The notes: generated by a model from the sequence alone, not told the origin. A DNA stretch of 64,000 bases from CAIWHR01 sp963823215 (GCA_963823215.1 CAWGKT010000012.1:620001-684000); one strand, 5' to 3'. Numbered from the stretch's first letter, positions 10,633 to 19,592 are shown. Program-made: numbers and translations.

Positions 10633-11019
10633 ATGAAACACTTGAAGCCACAGGAAGCCGCGCAGTTCCTCCACGACAATCCGTCGGCGGTCTTCATCGA
10701 CTGCCGCAGCGAGATGGAATACTTCTTCGTCGGCCACCCGGTCGGCGCGCACCATGTCGCGTGGAACGACGGGCCCGACTGGGACATCAATCCCCATTTC
10801 GTCGGGCAGGTGAAGAAAGTCGCGAGCATGAACCGGCCGATCGTCCTCATCTGCCGCAGCGGGCACCGGTCGCTGGACGCCGGCGGCACGCTCGAAAAGG
10901 CCGGCTTCAGCGATGTCTACAACGTCCTCGACGGATTCGAGGGGCCGCTCGACGATGCCCACCATCGTGGCAGCGTCTCCGGCTGGCGGATGGAAGGCCT
11001 GCCCTGGGAGCAGCTGTAA
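10633..11019 (+). CDS. Single-domain rhodanese
   Basis: Cytoplasmic sulfurtransferase-like domain of 128 residues, the usual single-domain size. It shows the Asp-Cys-Arg turn (FIDCRSEMEY) and the active-site loop ICRSGHRS, whose first Cys would carry the persulfide. The C-terminal GWRMEGLPWEQL is typical of this subfamily. No signal peptide. It is divergent from metH. The sulfur acceptor is unknown. Confidence 0.85.
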   Translation: MKHLKPQEAAQFLHDNPSAVFIDCRSEMEYFFVGHPVGAHHVAWNDGPDWDINPHFVGQVKKVASMNRPIVLICRSGHRSLDAGGTLEKAGFSDVYNVLDGFEGPLDDAHHRGSVSGWRMEGLPWEQL

Positions 11020-11040
11020 GCCGGTACCCGAATATCCGGA

Positions 11041-11556
11041 TCAGAGCGCGAGCGCCATGTACACGACGCCGGGCAACGGATTGTCGTAGTACGCCGCGCA
11101 CTCCCGGAAGCCCAGCCTGGCGTAGAGCCTTCGGGCGTCGGTCATCCAGTCGAGCGTATCGAGCTTGAGCTCCCGGTAACCGATCGTTCGCGCATCGGCG
11201 ATCAGCGCCTCCGCGAGCCGGCGCCCCCAGCCGGAGCTGCGATGCGCCGGTTGTAGATAAAGGCGCTTGACCTCGCCGATGCGCGGCGCATCGGCTGCAG
11301 CCGACACGACAGCATCCGCTGCCCCGATACCATCGATCGGCCGCAGGGCGATGCAGCCGAATGCTTCGCCGGGACCGCCGGCGAGCAGCAGCCGTCCGTG
11401 CGGTGGCGCATAAGCGCCCGGCAAAGCGGCGAGTTCCCGGTCGAAGCCCTGAAAACACAGATCGACCTGCAGCCAGTGCGCGTACTCGACGAACAGTGCG
11501 CGCGCCAGCGCGATGTCCGCATCCGTCGCGGCAAGGCGAAGGCTGGCAGCCGGCAC
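11041..11556 (-). CDS. GNAT-family N-acetyltransferase
   Basis: A 171-residue acyltransferase domain. The acetyl-CoA-binding motif A is EVKRLYLQPAHRSSGWGRRL (Q/RxxGxG/A type), followed by the helix EALIADARTIGY and the C-terminal LYARLGFRECAAYY common to single-domain GNATs. It is convergent with the rhodanese gene (21 bp apart). The substrate cannot be inferred. Confidence 0.8.
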   Translation of the reverse strand: MPAASLRLAATDADIALARALFVEYAHWLQVDLCFQGFDRELAALPGAYAPPHGRLLLAGGPGEAFGCIALRPIDGIGAADAVVSAAADAPRIGEVKRLYLQPAHRSSGWGRRLAEALIADARTIGYRELKLDTLDWMTDARRLYARLGFRECAAYYDNPLPGVVYMALAL

Positions 11557-11650
11557 GGTGCGTTCCCCTGCCCTACCCGGCTGCGATGCGCGCCGCCGGG
11601 CTCACGTCGGGACAGCTCGCCAATTTCATCCGCGCCTCATCGCCGAAATT

Positions 11651-12310
11651 TCACTGCGCCTTCTCGCAATTGCCGATCCTCGCCTCGCTGCCCGGATACG
11701 CGGGCACGAGATCGCGAAGGCGCGCGATGACGGGCGCCTGCGGATCGCGAATGACGAAAAGGGTCGACGCGACCACCTGCTGACGCGGCCCCAGCCTGGC
11801 GTTGGCCGCACCCAGCCGCACGACGTCGGCGAGCCGGTCCTTGGCGGCGTCCTCGGTGACGAAGGCGCCGAGCGATACGGCATGACGTTGCGGGCCGTTG
11901 TCGACAATCGACACGTCGCCGATGCCGCGCGCCTTGACTTCCGCGGCGCGGCGCTCGGCATCGGCCCGATTGGCCGCCGGCGGAAGATAGACCCAGAAGG
12001 CCGTGCTGGTCTCGACGCGTCGCTGGGTGAGCAACTTGCCCAGCGCGAGCGGCTCCAACTCCGCGAACGACCGGGCCCGGTCGCCTTCGGCAATCGGGCC
12101 CCACTCGAGGCAGACGTCCGCGAGTGCGGCCACCTTGCCGGGCCCGAGCGCCGCCACCTGCTGCGAGGTGAGCAACTTGATCTTGTCGGGCTGGACCTGG
12201 TCGGCAAGGCGGGCTGCTTCGCCGCTTCCCGTCGCGTCGAGGCGCGTGTACCCGAAGAACGTCAGGTTCGCGAGCAGGAGCAGGAGCAGGACGGTGCGCA
12301 ACGGGGTCAT
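11651..12310 (-). CDS. SPOR-domain membrane protein
   Basis: A 219-residue protein with an N-terminal signal anchor (TVLLLLLLANLTFFGYTRL) and a SPOR-type peptidoglycan-binding fold (AFWVYLP, then AVSLGAFVTEDAAKDRLADV). SPOR domains bind glycan strands stripped of stem peptides, usually at septa. It overlaps the coaX end by 4 nt and completes the birA-coaX-SPOR block common in betaproteobacteria. The start at 12310 was chosen because upstream in-frame sequence is only Arg-rich antisense-like translation. Confidence 0.75.
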   Translation of the reverse strand: MTPLRTVLLLLLLANLTFFGYTRLDATGSGEAARLADQVQPDKIKLLTSQQVAALGPGKVAALADVCLEWGPIAEGDRARSFAELEPLALGKLLTQRRVETSTAFWVYLPPAANRADAERRAAEVKARGIGDVSIVDNGPQRHAVSLGAFVTEDAAKDRLADVVRLGAANARLGPRQQVVASTLFVIRDPQAPVIARLRDLVPAYPGSEARIGNCEKAQ

Positions 12311-13059
12311 TGCATTTCTCCGGCGAGTGCGAGCACGCCTTCGAGCACGAGATTGTCGACCACCTCCACTGGCGGGTCGAGGTGCGATCCGATTTCCGGG
12401 GCGGCGCCTCCGGCGAGATAGCAACGGACGTGTCCCGGGTCGGCATTGATCCGACGGCGCATCTGCTCGATGGCGCCGCAGACGGCCTGCACCGCGCCGG
12501 TGTAGATCGCGTCCGCCGTGTTGTCCGGAAACAGGTGGAACGCGCCGGCCGGCACCTTGAGGCCCGACGTGTTCTCGGCGAGCGAAGCCAGCATGAGCCG
12601 CAGCCCGGGAAGGATCAGTCCGCCGCGGAATACGCCGTCCACATCAAGTGCATCAATGGTGACCGCCGTGCCCGCGTTGACGACGACGCACGCCGGCGGG
12701 AACAGTTCGGTCGCTGTCGAGCGCCGCCATGCCGCGACGAGCGACGCCCACCGGTCCGCGCCGAGCTGCGCGGGGTGTGCGTAGCGGTTGGTGACGCCGC
12801 AGGCGGACTCCGATGCCATCAGCCATTCCGGCGTGATGCGCCAGCGCGCAAGCTGTGCCTCGATGCGCACGCGCGCAGCCTCGCCCGCGACGTTGACGCC
12901 CACGGCGCGCGCAGGGCGCGGCAGATTGTGCCAGTCGCGCAGCGACAGCGCGCCGATCTCGCTGTTGGGAGTCACGCCGAGCGTCACCCACCCGTGCGGG
13001 CCGCGCAGTCCCCATTTCATCCGACTGTTGCCGGCGTCGATGACAAGAACCCTGCTCAA
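12307..13059 (-). CDS. coaX: Type III pantothenate kinase
   Basis: Catalyses the first step of coenzyme A synthesis. The 250-residue chain has the ATP-site motif VLVIDAGNSRMKWGL, the substrate motif QLGADRWASLVAA, VVNAGTAVTIDAL with the catalytic/metal-binding region, and the late GGAAPEI. The only workable start is TTG at 13059, giving LSRVLVIDAGN; an AAGG ribosome site lies 9 nt upstream. The ATG at 13136 overlapping the birA end is in another frame and stops after 26 codons. A palindromic repeat occupies the gap to birA. Confidence 0.9.
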   Translation of the reverse strand: MSRVLVIDAGNSRMKWGLRGPHGWVTLGVTPNSEIGALSLRDWHNLPRPARAVGVNVAGEAARVRIEAQLARWRITPEWLMASESACGVTNRYAHPAQLGADRWASLVAAWRRSTATELFPPACVVVNAGTAVTIDALDVDGVFRGGLILPGLRLMLASLAENTSGLKVPAGAFHLFPDNTADAIYTGAVQAVCGAIEQMRRRINADPGHVRCYLAGGAAPEIGSHLDPPVEVVDNLVLEGVLALAGEMQ

Positions 13060-13136
13060 TGGCGCACCCTTGGCGCTGCGCGCCCTCCCTCCAGGAGGGA
13101 GCAATTCGCGCCTTGGGACGGCCCGGCGGCGCTCAT
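13058..13136 (-). repeat. GC-rich palindromic intergenic repeat (copy 1)
   Basis: Read on the minus strand, the element starts ATGAGCGCCGCCGGGCCG, continues CCCAAGGCGC, and has a central dyad CTCCCTCC-T-GGAGGGAG, ending just before the coaX TTG. The first 29 positions match the element inside the sirtuin gene (52933 onward) with two differences, and the central C-run/G-run dyad recurs there. It fills the birA-coaX gap. Confidence 0.7.
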
Positions 13137-14137
13137 GCGCGGCGCAGTGAGATCTCGCCCGAGAGGAACCGCGCGCGACGCGGGCCGTCGGCCAGCACCA
13201 GCGCTCCGCTCGCGTCGACGCCGGCCACCTTGCCGGTGACGCTCGCGCCGTCCGGCAGCAGCAGCCGCACCGCCTTCCCCTGGTACGCGTGGCGATGCTG
13301 CCACTCGGCGACGAACGGCGCAAAACCTTCCTTCGCATACAGGTGGAGGACCGTCGCGAGCTCGGCCAGCAGCGCCGCGCACAACCGGTTGCGGTCGATC
13401 GGCGGGGCTCGGCGCCCCGCGATGGACGCGAGATCGGTGACCGGAACGGGAATGTCCTTGCGGGCCGCAGCAGGAACACGGACATTGAGGCCCACGCCGA
13501 TGACGGTCGTCGTCGGCCCGAGTGCGTCGCCGTTCAACTCGATCAGAATGCCGCCCACTTTGAGGTGGCGGTGGATAAGGTCGTTCGGCCACTTGAGCGC
13601 CACATCCTTGAAGCCTTCGGCCTCGAGCGCGCGCACGACGGCCACGCCCACTGCCAGCGACAGCCCGCCGAGAAAGCCTGCGCCCTGCTCGAACTTCCAG
13701 CCCAGCGAAAACGTGAGGCTCCCACCCGCGATCGCCGTCCACGCGCGCCCGCGCCGGCCGCGTCCGGCCGTCTGCCATTCGGCGGCAAGCGCCGTCTGGT
13801 GCACGTCGCGGCGCTGCGCCCGGCGCATGAGCTCGGAGGAAGTAGATTCGATCTGGTCGACGACCTCGATCGCGATAGGCAGCGGGATCCCGCGCGCCGC
13901 AGCCAGCTCGGCGAGGGAGGTCCGGACCACCTTGGCGTCGAGAAAGTCGGGCGCCTCCAGCAGGCGGTAGCCGCGGCCCTTGACCCGCTCGAGGGCGAGG
14001 CCCGAAGTGCCGGCATCCTTCAGGACCTGCGAAACGCGGGCGCGGGTCAACCCCACCTTGGCGGCGAGGTCCTCACCGGAATGGAACTCTCCATCGGCAA
14101 GTTGGCGCAGCAGCGAGAATCCGAGCGGAGTGAGCAC
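13133..14137 (-). CDS. birA: Biotin--[acetyl-CoA-carboxylase] ligase with N-terminal HTH
   Basis: The 334-residue bifunctional form. An N-terminal winged helix (HSGEDLAAKVGLTRARVSQVL) implies repression of biotin genes. The catalytic domain has GRGRRGRAW for biotinyl-AMP binding, GGSLTFSL, KWPNDL and VGGILIE. The C-terminal SH3-like part ends with GASVTGKVAGVD. It activates biotin and attaches it to carboxylase carriers. The start is GTG at 14137; no ATG is available upstream before a stop. It heads the coaX/SPOR operon. Confidence 0.92.
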   Translation of the reverse strand: MLTPLGFSLLRQLADGEFHSGEDLAAKVGLTRARVSQVLKDAGTSGLALERVKGRGYRLLEAPDFLDAKVVRTSLAELAAARGIPLPIAIEVVDQIESTSSELMRRAQRRDVHQTALAAEWQTAGRGRRGRAWTAIAGGSLTFSLGWKFEQGAGFLGGLSLAVGVAVVRALEAEGFKDVALKWPNDLIHRHLKVGGILIELNGDALGPTTTVIGVGLNVRVPAAARKDIPVPVTDLASIAGRRAPPIDRNRLCAALLAELATVLHLYAKEGFAPFVAEWQHRHAYQGKAVRLLLPDGASVTGKVAGVDASGALVLADGPRRARFLSGEISLRRA

Positions 14138-14298
14138 TTCTTAACAAGAATGCCGGAGCAGGGGTGAAATGTTACACGACGAGGGTCCCGAGTGGGGGAA
14201 AAACAGGGGTTGGCGCGACGGCTGATCGCGTCGCCGGCGGTCGGCGGACGCCCCGACCCCGGGTTCACGCCCGCCCAGGCCGACGCCGGAGCAGCGCG

Positions 14299-15106
14299 TC
14301 AGCCGGACGGCAATGCCAACAGTTCCAGGACGCGCGAATGCAGCGCGCGATCGCCGCAGGCCACCACCGATCCGCCTTCGTCGCAGCGCGCGCCGTCCCA
14401 GGTGGTGATTTTGCCGCCGGCCGCCTCGACGATCGGCATCAGCGCCTGCACGTCGTAGGCGTGCAGCGACGCCTCGATCACGATGTCGATGAGCCCCATT
14501 GCGAGCAGGCAATAGGCATAGCAATCGCCCCCCCAACGGGTCAGCCGTGCCTGGTCGGCAACTCGGTCGAACGCAGCGCGCTCTTCGGCCGTCCGGAACA
14601 TCCGGGGGTCGGTGCAGGCCACGGCGGCATCCCCGACAGTCGGGCAGCGTCGCGTCCGGAGCGTGCGCCGCTCGTTCCCGCGCCGCCACTCGGCCCTTCC
14701 GCCCGCCACCGCGGTGAACGATCTCGCCGACATACGGCTGGTGCGCCACGCCGGCAACCACTGCGTCACCGTCGTGTAGCGCAATCAGCGTGGCCCAGTG
14801 CATCTGGCCCAGGATGAAGCTCCGCGTGCCGTCGATGGGGTCGATCACCCACGTGTATTTCGACGCGCCCTTCCGCCAGCCGTGCTCCTCGCCGCGAATG
14901 CCGTGGTCGGGGTACGCGCGCGCGATCGCATCGCTGATCACCGTCTCGGCCGCGCGATCCGCGACGGTGACCGGATCGTAGCCCGTAGCACCCCCCTTGT
15001 CCGCGACGTCGAGCGCGGCGCGAAAGTGCGGGAGGATGACATCGCCGGCGGCCTTCGCCGTGTGCACGGCGAATTCAAGGAAGGCGGCGTTCGTGGCACT
15101 GTCCAT
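14299..15106 (-). pseudogene. hisN: HisN-type histidinol-phosphatase/inositol monophosphatase, frameshifted
   Basis: The first part (from the ATG at 15106) encodes the metal sites GEEHGW and WVIDPIDGTRSFI and runs to HQPYVGEIVHRGGG. It then leaves frame near 14695-14715. The family sequence resumes one nucleotide shifted: AEWRRGNERRTL, ACTDPRMF, RWGGDCYAYCLLAMG, DVQALMPIVEAAGGKITTW. Joined, the two parts make a complete protein of about 268 residues, so a single extra base (a +1 shift) breaks it. The WGGDCY region is characteristic of HisN rather than SuhB. It could be a sequencing error, since both halves are otherwise well preserved. Confidence 0.8.
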
Positions 15107-15141
15107 GCGGATGGCGGCCCGCGTTCCGTGCGGGCCCGATC

Positions 15142-16215
15142 CTATGATCGCACGCCTGCCGCCGCAGGCGACGATCCGAGGCGCTGCGGGCCGATGCCGG
15201 CCAGCGCTTCCCGTTCTTTCTCTGCCGACAACACGTTGCGCCAGGCGTCCGTGTTGTCGCGCTCGCCGAGCCACGTCGCGGTGTCATCGATCGTCTGCGC
15301 GAGCGGCCGGATCGCGAGGCCGTTGGCGATCGCGCGAGCGCAGGCGAAATCCATGAAGGCGGCCGACTCCGGATCGGTGGCGGGAATCCACAGCGGGAGC
15401 CCGGTCCAGGGCACGATGCCGCAGTCGACCAGCGTGGCGTCGTCGACCCATGCCGGCACCGGCGTGCTCCCTTCCCCCCGGCCGCGAGCAACGAGGGCGT
15501 CGACCAGCGCGCCCATCGTCCACATGCCCTGCGGGCTGCAGGCATTGAACGTCCCGGCCCTGCCGGCCTCCACGCCATCCAGGATCCACGTGGCCAGGTC
15601 GCGCGCGTCGATGAACTGGACCGGCCGGCCGCGCGGACCCGGAACGAGGGCAGCCTCGCCTCTTGCACCGAGCAGTCCGGGTCGCCGGAACCGCGCAACC
15701 CAATATGCGAAACGGTCGGTCGGGTCAAAGGGTCCGACGATGAGCCCCGGGCGCACGACGAGCGCGCGGTCGCGGAACACCGCACGGATTTCGTCTTCGC
15801 AGCACGCCTTCAGCGCTCCGTAGTGCGCCTTGATATCTTCGGACAATAGGTCCTCGAGCGTGGCCACAGGCGCGGTTTCGTCGATGCCCGGGCGGCTCGC
15901 ATCCACATACACCGACAGCGACGAAACGAACGTGTAGTGTCCGACGCGTCCGGCGAGCGCTACTGCCGCCGCCTTGACGCCGCGGGGAACGTAGCCGCTG
16001 GTGTCGATCGCCGCATCCCATTCACCCGCGTCGAGCGCCGCCAGGCCGGGGGCAACGCGCGGATCGCGGTTGCCGACGAGTTGCCGGACTGCGGCGCCCC
16101 GTGGCAGTGGCGTCACGCCGCGCGTGAAGATCGTGACGTCGTGACCGCGCGCGAGCGCGGCGTCGACGAGATGCCGGCCGAGAAAGCGCGTGCCGCCCAG
16201 AACGAGCAGTTTCAT
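15142..16215 (-). CDS. NAD(P)-dependent epimerase/dehydratase-like reductase
   Basis: A Rossmann-fold short-chain protein of 357 residues. The N-terminal nucleotide motif MKLLVLGGTRFLGRHLVDAA is of the GGTxFxG atypical/extended type. Later landmarks are YTFVSSLSVYVD, VVRPGLIVGPFDP and QFIDARDLATWI. The usual catalytic YxxxK appears as HYGALKACCE, where Tyr and Lys keep the 3-residue spacing. Sugar or secondary-metabolite epimerase/reductase activity is possible. The stop of the upstream dehydrogenase lies 10 bp away, so they are probably co-transcribed. No specific substrate is suggested. Confidence 0.75.
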   Translation of the reverse strand: MKLLVLGGTRFLGRHLVDAALARGHDVTIFTRGVTPLPRGAAVRQLVGNRDPRVAPGLAALDAGEWDAAIDTSGYVPRGVKAAAVALAGRVGHYTFVSSLSVYVDASRPGIDETAPVATLEDLLSEDIKAHYGALKACCEDEIRAVFRDRALVVRPGLIVGPFDPTDRFAYWVARFRRPGLLGARGEAALVPGPRGRPVQFIDARDLATWILDGVEAGRAGTFNACSPQGMWTMGALVDALVARGRGEGSTPVPAWVDDATLVDCGIVPWTGLPLWIPATDPESAAFMDFACARAIANGLAIRPLAQTIDDTATWLGERDNTDAWRNVLSAEKEREALAGIGPQRLGSSPAAAGVRS

Positions 16216-16225
16216 CGTGGTGCGC

Positions 16226-17146
16226 CTACGTGCGCGGCACGATCGCCACACCGGCGAGCTTCTCCTGCGCTTCGATCAGCGAGGCAACGTACTTGTCGCC
16301 GAATCCGAGCAGGTTCGCCGTGACGATGCTCTGGTGCACCGCCTCGCCAACGATGCACGGCGCCGGCAGCGACTCCGCAAGGTGCGTGTAGTAGCGCAGG
16401 TCCTTCATCGCGTTGACGAGCGTGAACTTGAGGCCGGTGAGGTCGCCGTTCCCATCGAGCATCCTGCCCACCATCATCTGGAAAATGCCGGAGTTGACCG
16501 CGCCGGCCGAGATCACCTCGTGCAGCTTCCTGAGCGAAAGCCCGGACTTCACCGTGACCGCGCAGGCTTCGGCCGTCGCCGTCGCGATCGCCTGGGCGAT
16601 GAAATTGTTGACGAGCTTCAGCGTATGGCCATGGCCGGGAGGCCCAGCGTGGATGACGTTCTCGCAGAAGGCGGAGAGCACCGGTTTCAGCCGCGCGAAC
16701 ACCGCGTCGTCGGCGCCGACCATCGTGTTTAGCCGTCCCTGCTCCGCCTCGACCGGCGTGCGGGCAAGTGGCGCGTCGACGAACAGCGCGCGCTTGGCCC
16801 CGAAATCCAGCCGGATCGCGGCCGTCGACGCGGGCTCGGCGGTGGACGTGTCGACGACGATCAATCCGTCGCGCGCCGCCCCGAGGAGCCCGGTGTCGCC
16901 GTAGACGATCGATTCTATCTGCGGCGTGCCCGTCACGCAGAGGAACACGATGTCCGACTGGCGGGCGACTTCCGCATGCGTAGTCACTTCGCGCGCCCCG
17001 GCCGCGAGCAGATCCTCGAGCGGCCTCCGGTTGCGGTGCGCGCACACGGTGAGCGGGTAGCCCTTGGTGACGAGGTTCTTCGCCATGCCGTGGCCCATCA
17101 GCCCCAGCCCGATGAAACCGATGCGCGGCTTCGCGACTGCGTTCAT
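16226..17146 (-). CDS. 3-hydroxyisobutyrate dehydrogenase-family NAD(P)-dependent oxidoreductase
   Basis: A beta-hydroxyacid dehydrogenase of 306 residues. It has the dinucleotide motif IGFIGLGLMGHGMAKNL, the substrate loop FVDAPLARTPVEAEQG (normally DAPVSGG) and the catalytic Lys region GHTLKLVNNF. The all-helical C-terminal domain follows, ending in a dimerisation helix. The family reduces or oxidises small beta-hydroxy acids (hydroxyisobutyrate, tartronate semialdehyde) or imines. The altered APLART loop argues against a textbook hydroxyisobutyrate enzyme. The ATG at 17146 has GGGAGG at suitable spacing. Confidence 0.8.
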   Translation of the reverse strand: MNAVAKPRIGFIGLGLMGHGMAKNLVTKGYPLTVCAHRNRRPLEDLLAAGAREVTTHAEVARQSDIVFLCVTGTPQIESIVYGDTGLLGAARDGLIVVDTSTAEPASTAAIRLDFGAKRALFVDAPLARTPVEAEQGRLNTMVGADDAVFARLKPVLSAFCENVIHAGPPGHGHTLKLVNNFIAQAIATATAEACAVTVKSGLSLRKLHEVISAGAVNSGIFQMMVGRMLDGNGDLTGLKFTLVNAMKDLRYYTHLAESLPAPCIVGEAVHQSIVTANLLGFGDKYVASLIEAQEKLAGVAIVPRT

Positions 17147-17160
17147 GTGTCCTCCCTGAT

Positions 17161-17219
17161 TGGGGACAGACCCCGGTCTTGGCGTCTGTCTCCGTCGATG
17201 ATTTCGGGGTCCGTCCCCA
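17161..17219. repeat. Inverted repeat of the GGGG-N2-AGA/CCCC family
   Basis: TGGGGACAGACCCCG at 17161-17175 and CGGGGTCCGTCCCCA at 17205-17219 are reverse complements with one mismatch, separated by 29 nt. It lies between the dehydrogenase start and the end of the DMT transporter. It resembles, but is not identical to, the repeats at 57694 and 60311. Confidence 0.65.
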
Positions 17220-17279
17220 GGTTCCCGGCCGGCGAGTCTACCGCATGGCCAACGATGGGAGAATCCGGCGCGATCGATT

Positions 17280-18182
17280 TTAATCGACCGCGGTCGGCTC
17301 CTGCGCCGCAACCTTCAGGCGCCGGCGCTCGTGCACGGTGATCAGGAATCCGCTGCCACCGATCACCGCCATGCCGGCCAGCGTCCACGCGTCGGGGAAA
17401 TTGCCGAACGCGATCCAGCCGATGAGGGTTGCCCACACGAGCTGCATGTACGTGAACGGCGTCAGCGCCGACGCCGGCGCGCGCTGGAACGCGAGGATGA
17501 ACAGGAAATGCCCGATGGTCCCGAGCATGCCCGCCACGGTGACGACGGCGACATCCCTCCAGGGCATCTCGAAGCCGATGCCCAGCCAGGGCAGCAGCGC
17601 GGTCATCATCAGCGTGCCGACGAGCGCGGGGTAGAACAGCAGCACGCGCGAATCCTCGCCGGCGAGCGTGCGCGTCAGGATCTGGAACGCCCCGTAGAAC
17701 ACGGCCGAGCCCAGCGCCAGCAGCGCCGCGCCCTGGAACACCACGGAACCCGGCCGCACGATCAGGAACATCCCGGCAATGCCCGCCAGCACGAGCGCGA
17801 TCCTCGGCCGCGTCATCCTCTCCCCAAGAAAGAGGACGGCGAGGATGATGACGAGAACCGGCGTCGCGTAGTTGATCGCCGTCGCCTCGGCGAGCGGCAG
17901 ATACCGCAACGCGCTGAAGAAGCACAGCGACGACAGCGGCAGGATCGCGGCGCGGACGAGTTGCAGCCGGATCCGCGCGGTGCGAAAGAGCCCGGCACCC
18001 ATCCGCGGCAGCAGCCACAACAGTATCACGAGCAGCTGGACGGCATAACGCGCCCACACGAGCAGCGGGATCGGATAGCGGTCCGCCAGCGCCTTGACCA
18101 TTGCGTCGAGGAGCGTGAAGCACAGGACGGCCCCGACAATGAGCAGGATCGCGGATAAAGGAACGGGGACGTGCGAGCGCAT
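17280..18182 (-). CDS. EamA/DMT-superfamily transporter
   Basis: An inner-membrane permease of 300 residues with ten predicted helices in two EamA repeats. Repeat 1 contains FFSALRYLPLAEATAINYATPVL and repeat 2 contains AFQRAPASALTPFTYMQLVWA, the conserved fourth-helix positions of each half. The C-terminus is short and charged. DMT members export metabolites such as amino acids or their precursors; the substrate here is unknown. The start at 18182 opens directly into helix 1. It lies 133 bp upstream of the dehydrogenase gene on the same strand, separated by an inverted repeat. Confidence 0.85.
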   Translation of the reverse strand: MRSHVPVPLSAILLIVGAVLCFTLLDAMVKALADRYPIPLLVWARYAVQLLVILLWLLPRMGAGLFRTARIRLQLVRAAILPLSSLCFFSALRYLPLAEATAINYATPVLVIILAVLFLGERMTRPRIALVLAGIAGMFLIVRPGSVVFQGAALLALGSAVFYGAFQILTRTLAGEDSRVLLFYPALVGTLMMTALLPWLGIGFEMPWRDVAVVTVAGMLGTIGHFLFILAFQRAPASALTPFTYMQLVWATLIGWIAFGNFPDAWTLAGMAVIGGSGFLITVHERRRLKVAAQEPTAVD

Positions 18183-18321
18183 CAGCGCGCCCCTTTGCGG
18201 ATGCAGGCGCCCGCCTCGACCCGGCGGAGCGCGGACGAGGGTGGTGCGGTCGAACCGGCGGCGAGCCGACGGTGGCGGTACAATTCCAACGGTCTTGATC
18301 CAGCCAGGAAGGACTCTCATT

Positions 18322-18996
18322 ATGAAGCTCTATTACCACCCCGTCTCCACGGTCAGCCGCCCGATAGTGCTTTTCGCCGCCGACAGCGGCATCGCGCTCG
18401 ACTACCAGGTCGTCGACCTGATGACCGGCGAGCACATGAAGCCAGAATACGCGGCGATCAATCCGAACCGGCTGGTGCCGGTGCTCGAAGACGGCGACTT
18501 CCGCCTGACCGAGAGCTCGGCGATTCTCAAGTACCTCGCCGACAAGATCGATTCACCCGCCTATCCGAAGGACCTGCGCAAGCGCGCAAAAGTCAACGAG
18601 ATGATGGACTGGCTCAATACCGGCTTCTACCGCGACTTTGGTTACGGCCTCGTGTATCCGCAGATCTTCCCGCACCACAAGCGTCCGGGCGACGAGGCCC
18701 ATGCGGCCACGGTAGCGTGGGGGAAGGAGAAGGCGACGTTCTGGTTCAGCGTTCTCGACCAGCACCTGCTGGGCTCGGGGCGGAAGTACCTGTGCGGTGA
18801 CGACATCACGATCGCCGACTATCTGGGGGCGGGGATGATCTCGCTGGGCGAGGTCCTCCACTGCGATTTCTCGCGCTACCCGAACCTCGCGCGCTGGTAC
18901 GGCGCGATGAAGGCCCGACCCAACTGGGCCAAGGCCAACGAGGCGTTCTACGGCATGGTCGGCGCGTTCAAGGAAAAGGCGTTCGAGGCGGTCTGA
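18322..18996 (+). CDS. Glutathione S-transferase
   Basis: A 224-residue cytosolic GST. The N-terminal thioredoxin fold has MKLYYHPVSTVSRPIV (activating Ser/Thr loop), NPNRLVPVLEDG with the cis-Pro, and ESSAILKYLADK for glutathione binding. The all-alpha C-terminal domain contains DDITIADYLGAGM with the structural Asp. The fold resembles the theta-like bacterial class. A good AGGAAGGA site precedes the ATG. It is divergent from the DMT transporter. The electrophilic substrate is unknown. Confidence 0.88.
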   Translation: MKLYYHPVSTVSRPIVLFAADSGIALDYQVVDLMTGEHMKPEYAAINPNRLVPVLEDGDFRLTESSAILKYLADKIDSPAYPKDLRKRAKVNEMMDWLNTGFYRDFGYGLVYPQIFPHHKRPGDEAHAATVAWGKEKATFWFSVLDQHLLGSGRKYLCGDDITIADYLGAGMISLGEVLHCDFSRYPNLARWYGAMKARPNWAKANEAFYGMVGAFKEKAFEAV

Positions 18997-19015
18997 GGCC
19001 GTCGCCCGCGTGGCT

Positions 19016-19069
19016 GGGCCGGTGCGCTGCGGGCTTAGGGTACTGCATGCGCCCGCAGCGCACCGGCCC
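19016..19069 (+). terminator. Long perfect inverted repeat after the GST gene
   Basis: A 19-bp perfect stem (arms at 19016-19034 and 19051-19069, beginning GGGCCGGTGCGC) and a 16-nt loop, 20 bp after the GST stop. It is a very stable hairpin and a probable transcription end, but has no T tract. Confidence 0.5.
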
Positions 19070-19109
19070 CGCCACTTGTGTCCGACGCTTCACGACAGGA
19101 GGATCGGCG

Positions 19110-19592
19110 ATGATCAAGGGACTCCACCACAACGCGTACCGCTGCCGCGACTCCGAGGAGACGCGCCGGTTCTACGAGGAATTCCTGGGCCTTCCGCTCG
19201 CCGGCACGCTCGCGATCGCCGAGACCAAGACGGGCCGCAAGACCGCGGTGCTACACACGTTCTACCGGATGGACGACGGCTCGTACCTCGCGTTCTTCGA
19301 AGCGCCGGATACGCCGTTCGAGTTCAAGGCGCAGCACGACTTCGACCTGCACATCGCGCTCGAAGTCGACGAACGCGCGCTGCATGAAATGCTCGCCAAG
19401 GGGAAGGCACAGGGCTTCGAAACCCGCGGCGTCATCGATCACGGCTTCATCCACTCGATCTACTTCCGCGATCCCAACGGCTACGTGGTCGAGCTGACCG
19501 CGAAGACCGCGCGTCACGCGCAGGAGATGGATCCCGCGACCAACGGGGCACGCGCGAAGCTCGACCGCTGGCAGGCAGAGAAGGTGCGATAG
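19110..19592 (+). CDS. VOC-family (glyoxalase/bleomycin-resistance fold) protein
   Basis: A 160-residue metalloenzyme-type fold with two beta-alpha-beta-beta-beta modules. The first opens with MIKGLHHNAYRCRD, whose His is a likely metal ligand. Further ligands are probably the His of FDLHIALEV and the Glu of YVVELTAK. RDPNGYVVEL is a hallmark of the superfamily. AGGAGG precedes the ATG at 19110. It could be a dioxygenase, isomerase or lyase of small molecules; nothing nearby fixes the reaction. Confidence 0.8.
   Translation: MIKGLHHNAYRCRDSEETRRFYEEFLGLPLAGTLAIAETKTGRKTAVLHTFYRMDDGSYLAFFEAPDTPFEFKAQHDFDLHIALEVDERALHEMLAKGKAQGFETRGVIDHGFIHSIYFRDPNGYVVELTAKTARHAQEMDPATNGARAKLDRWQAEKVR

Noticed and set aside
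13056..13136. Small gene (26 codons) starting ATG at 13136 between birA and coaX
   Set aside because: It is the translation of the palindromic repeat and stops before coaX; no independent evidence of coding.
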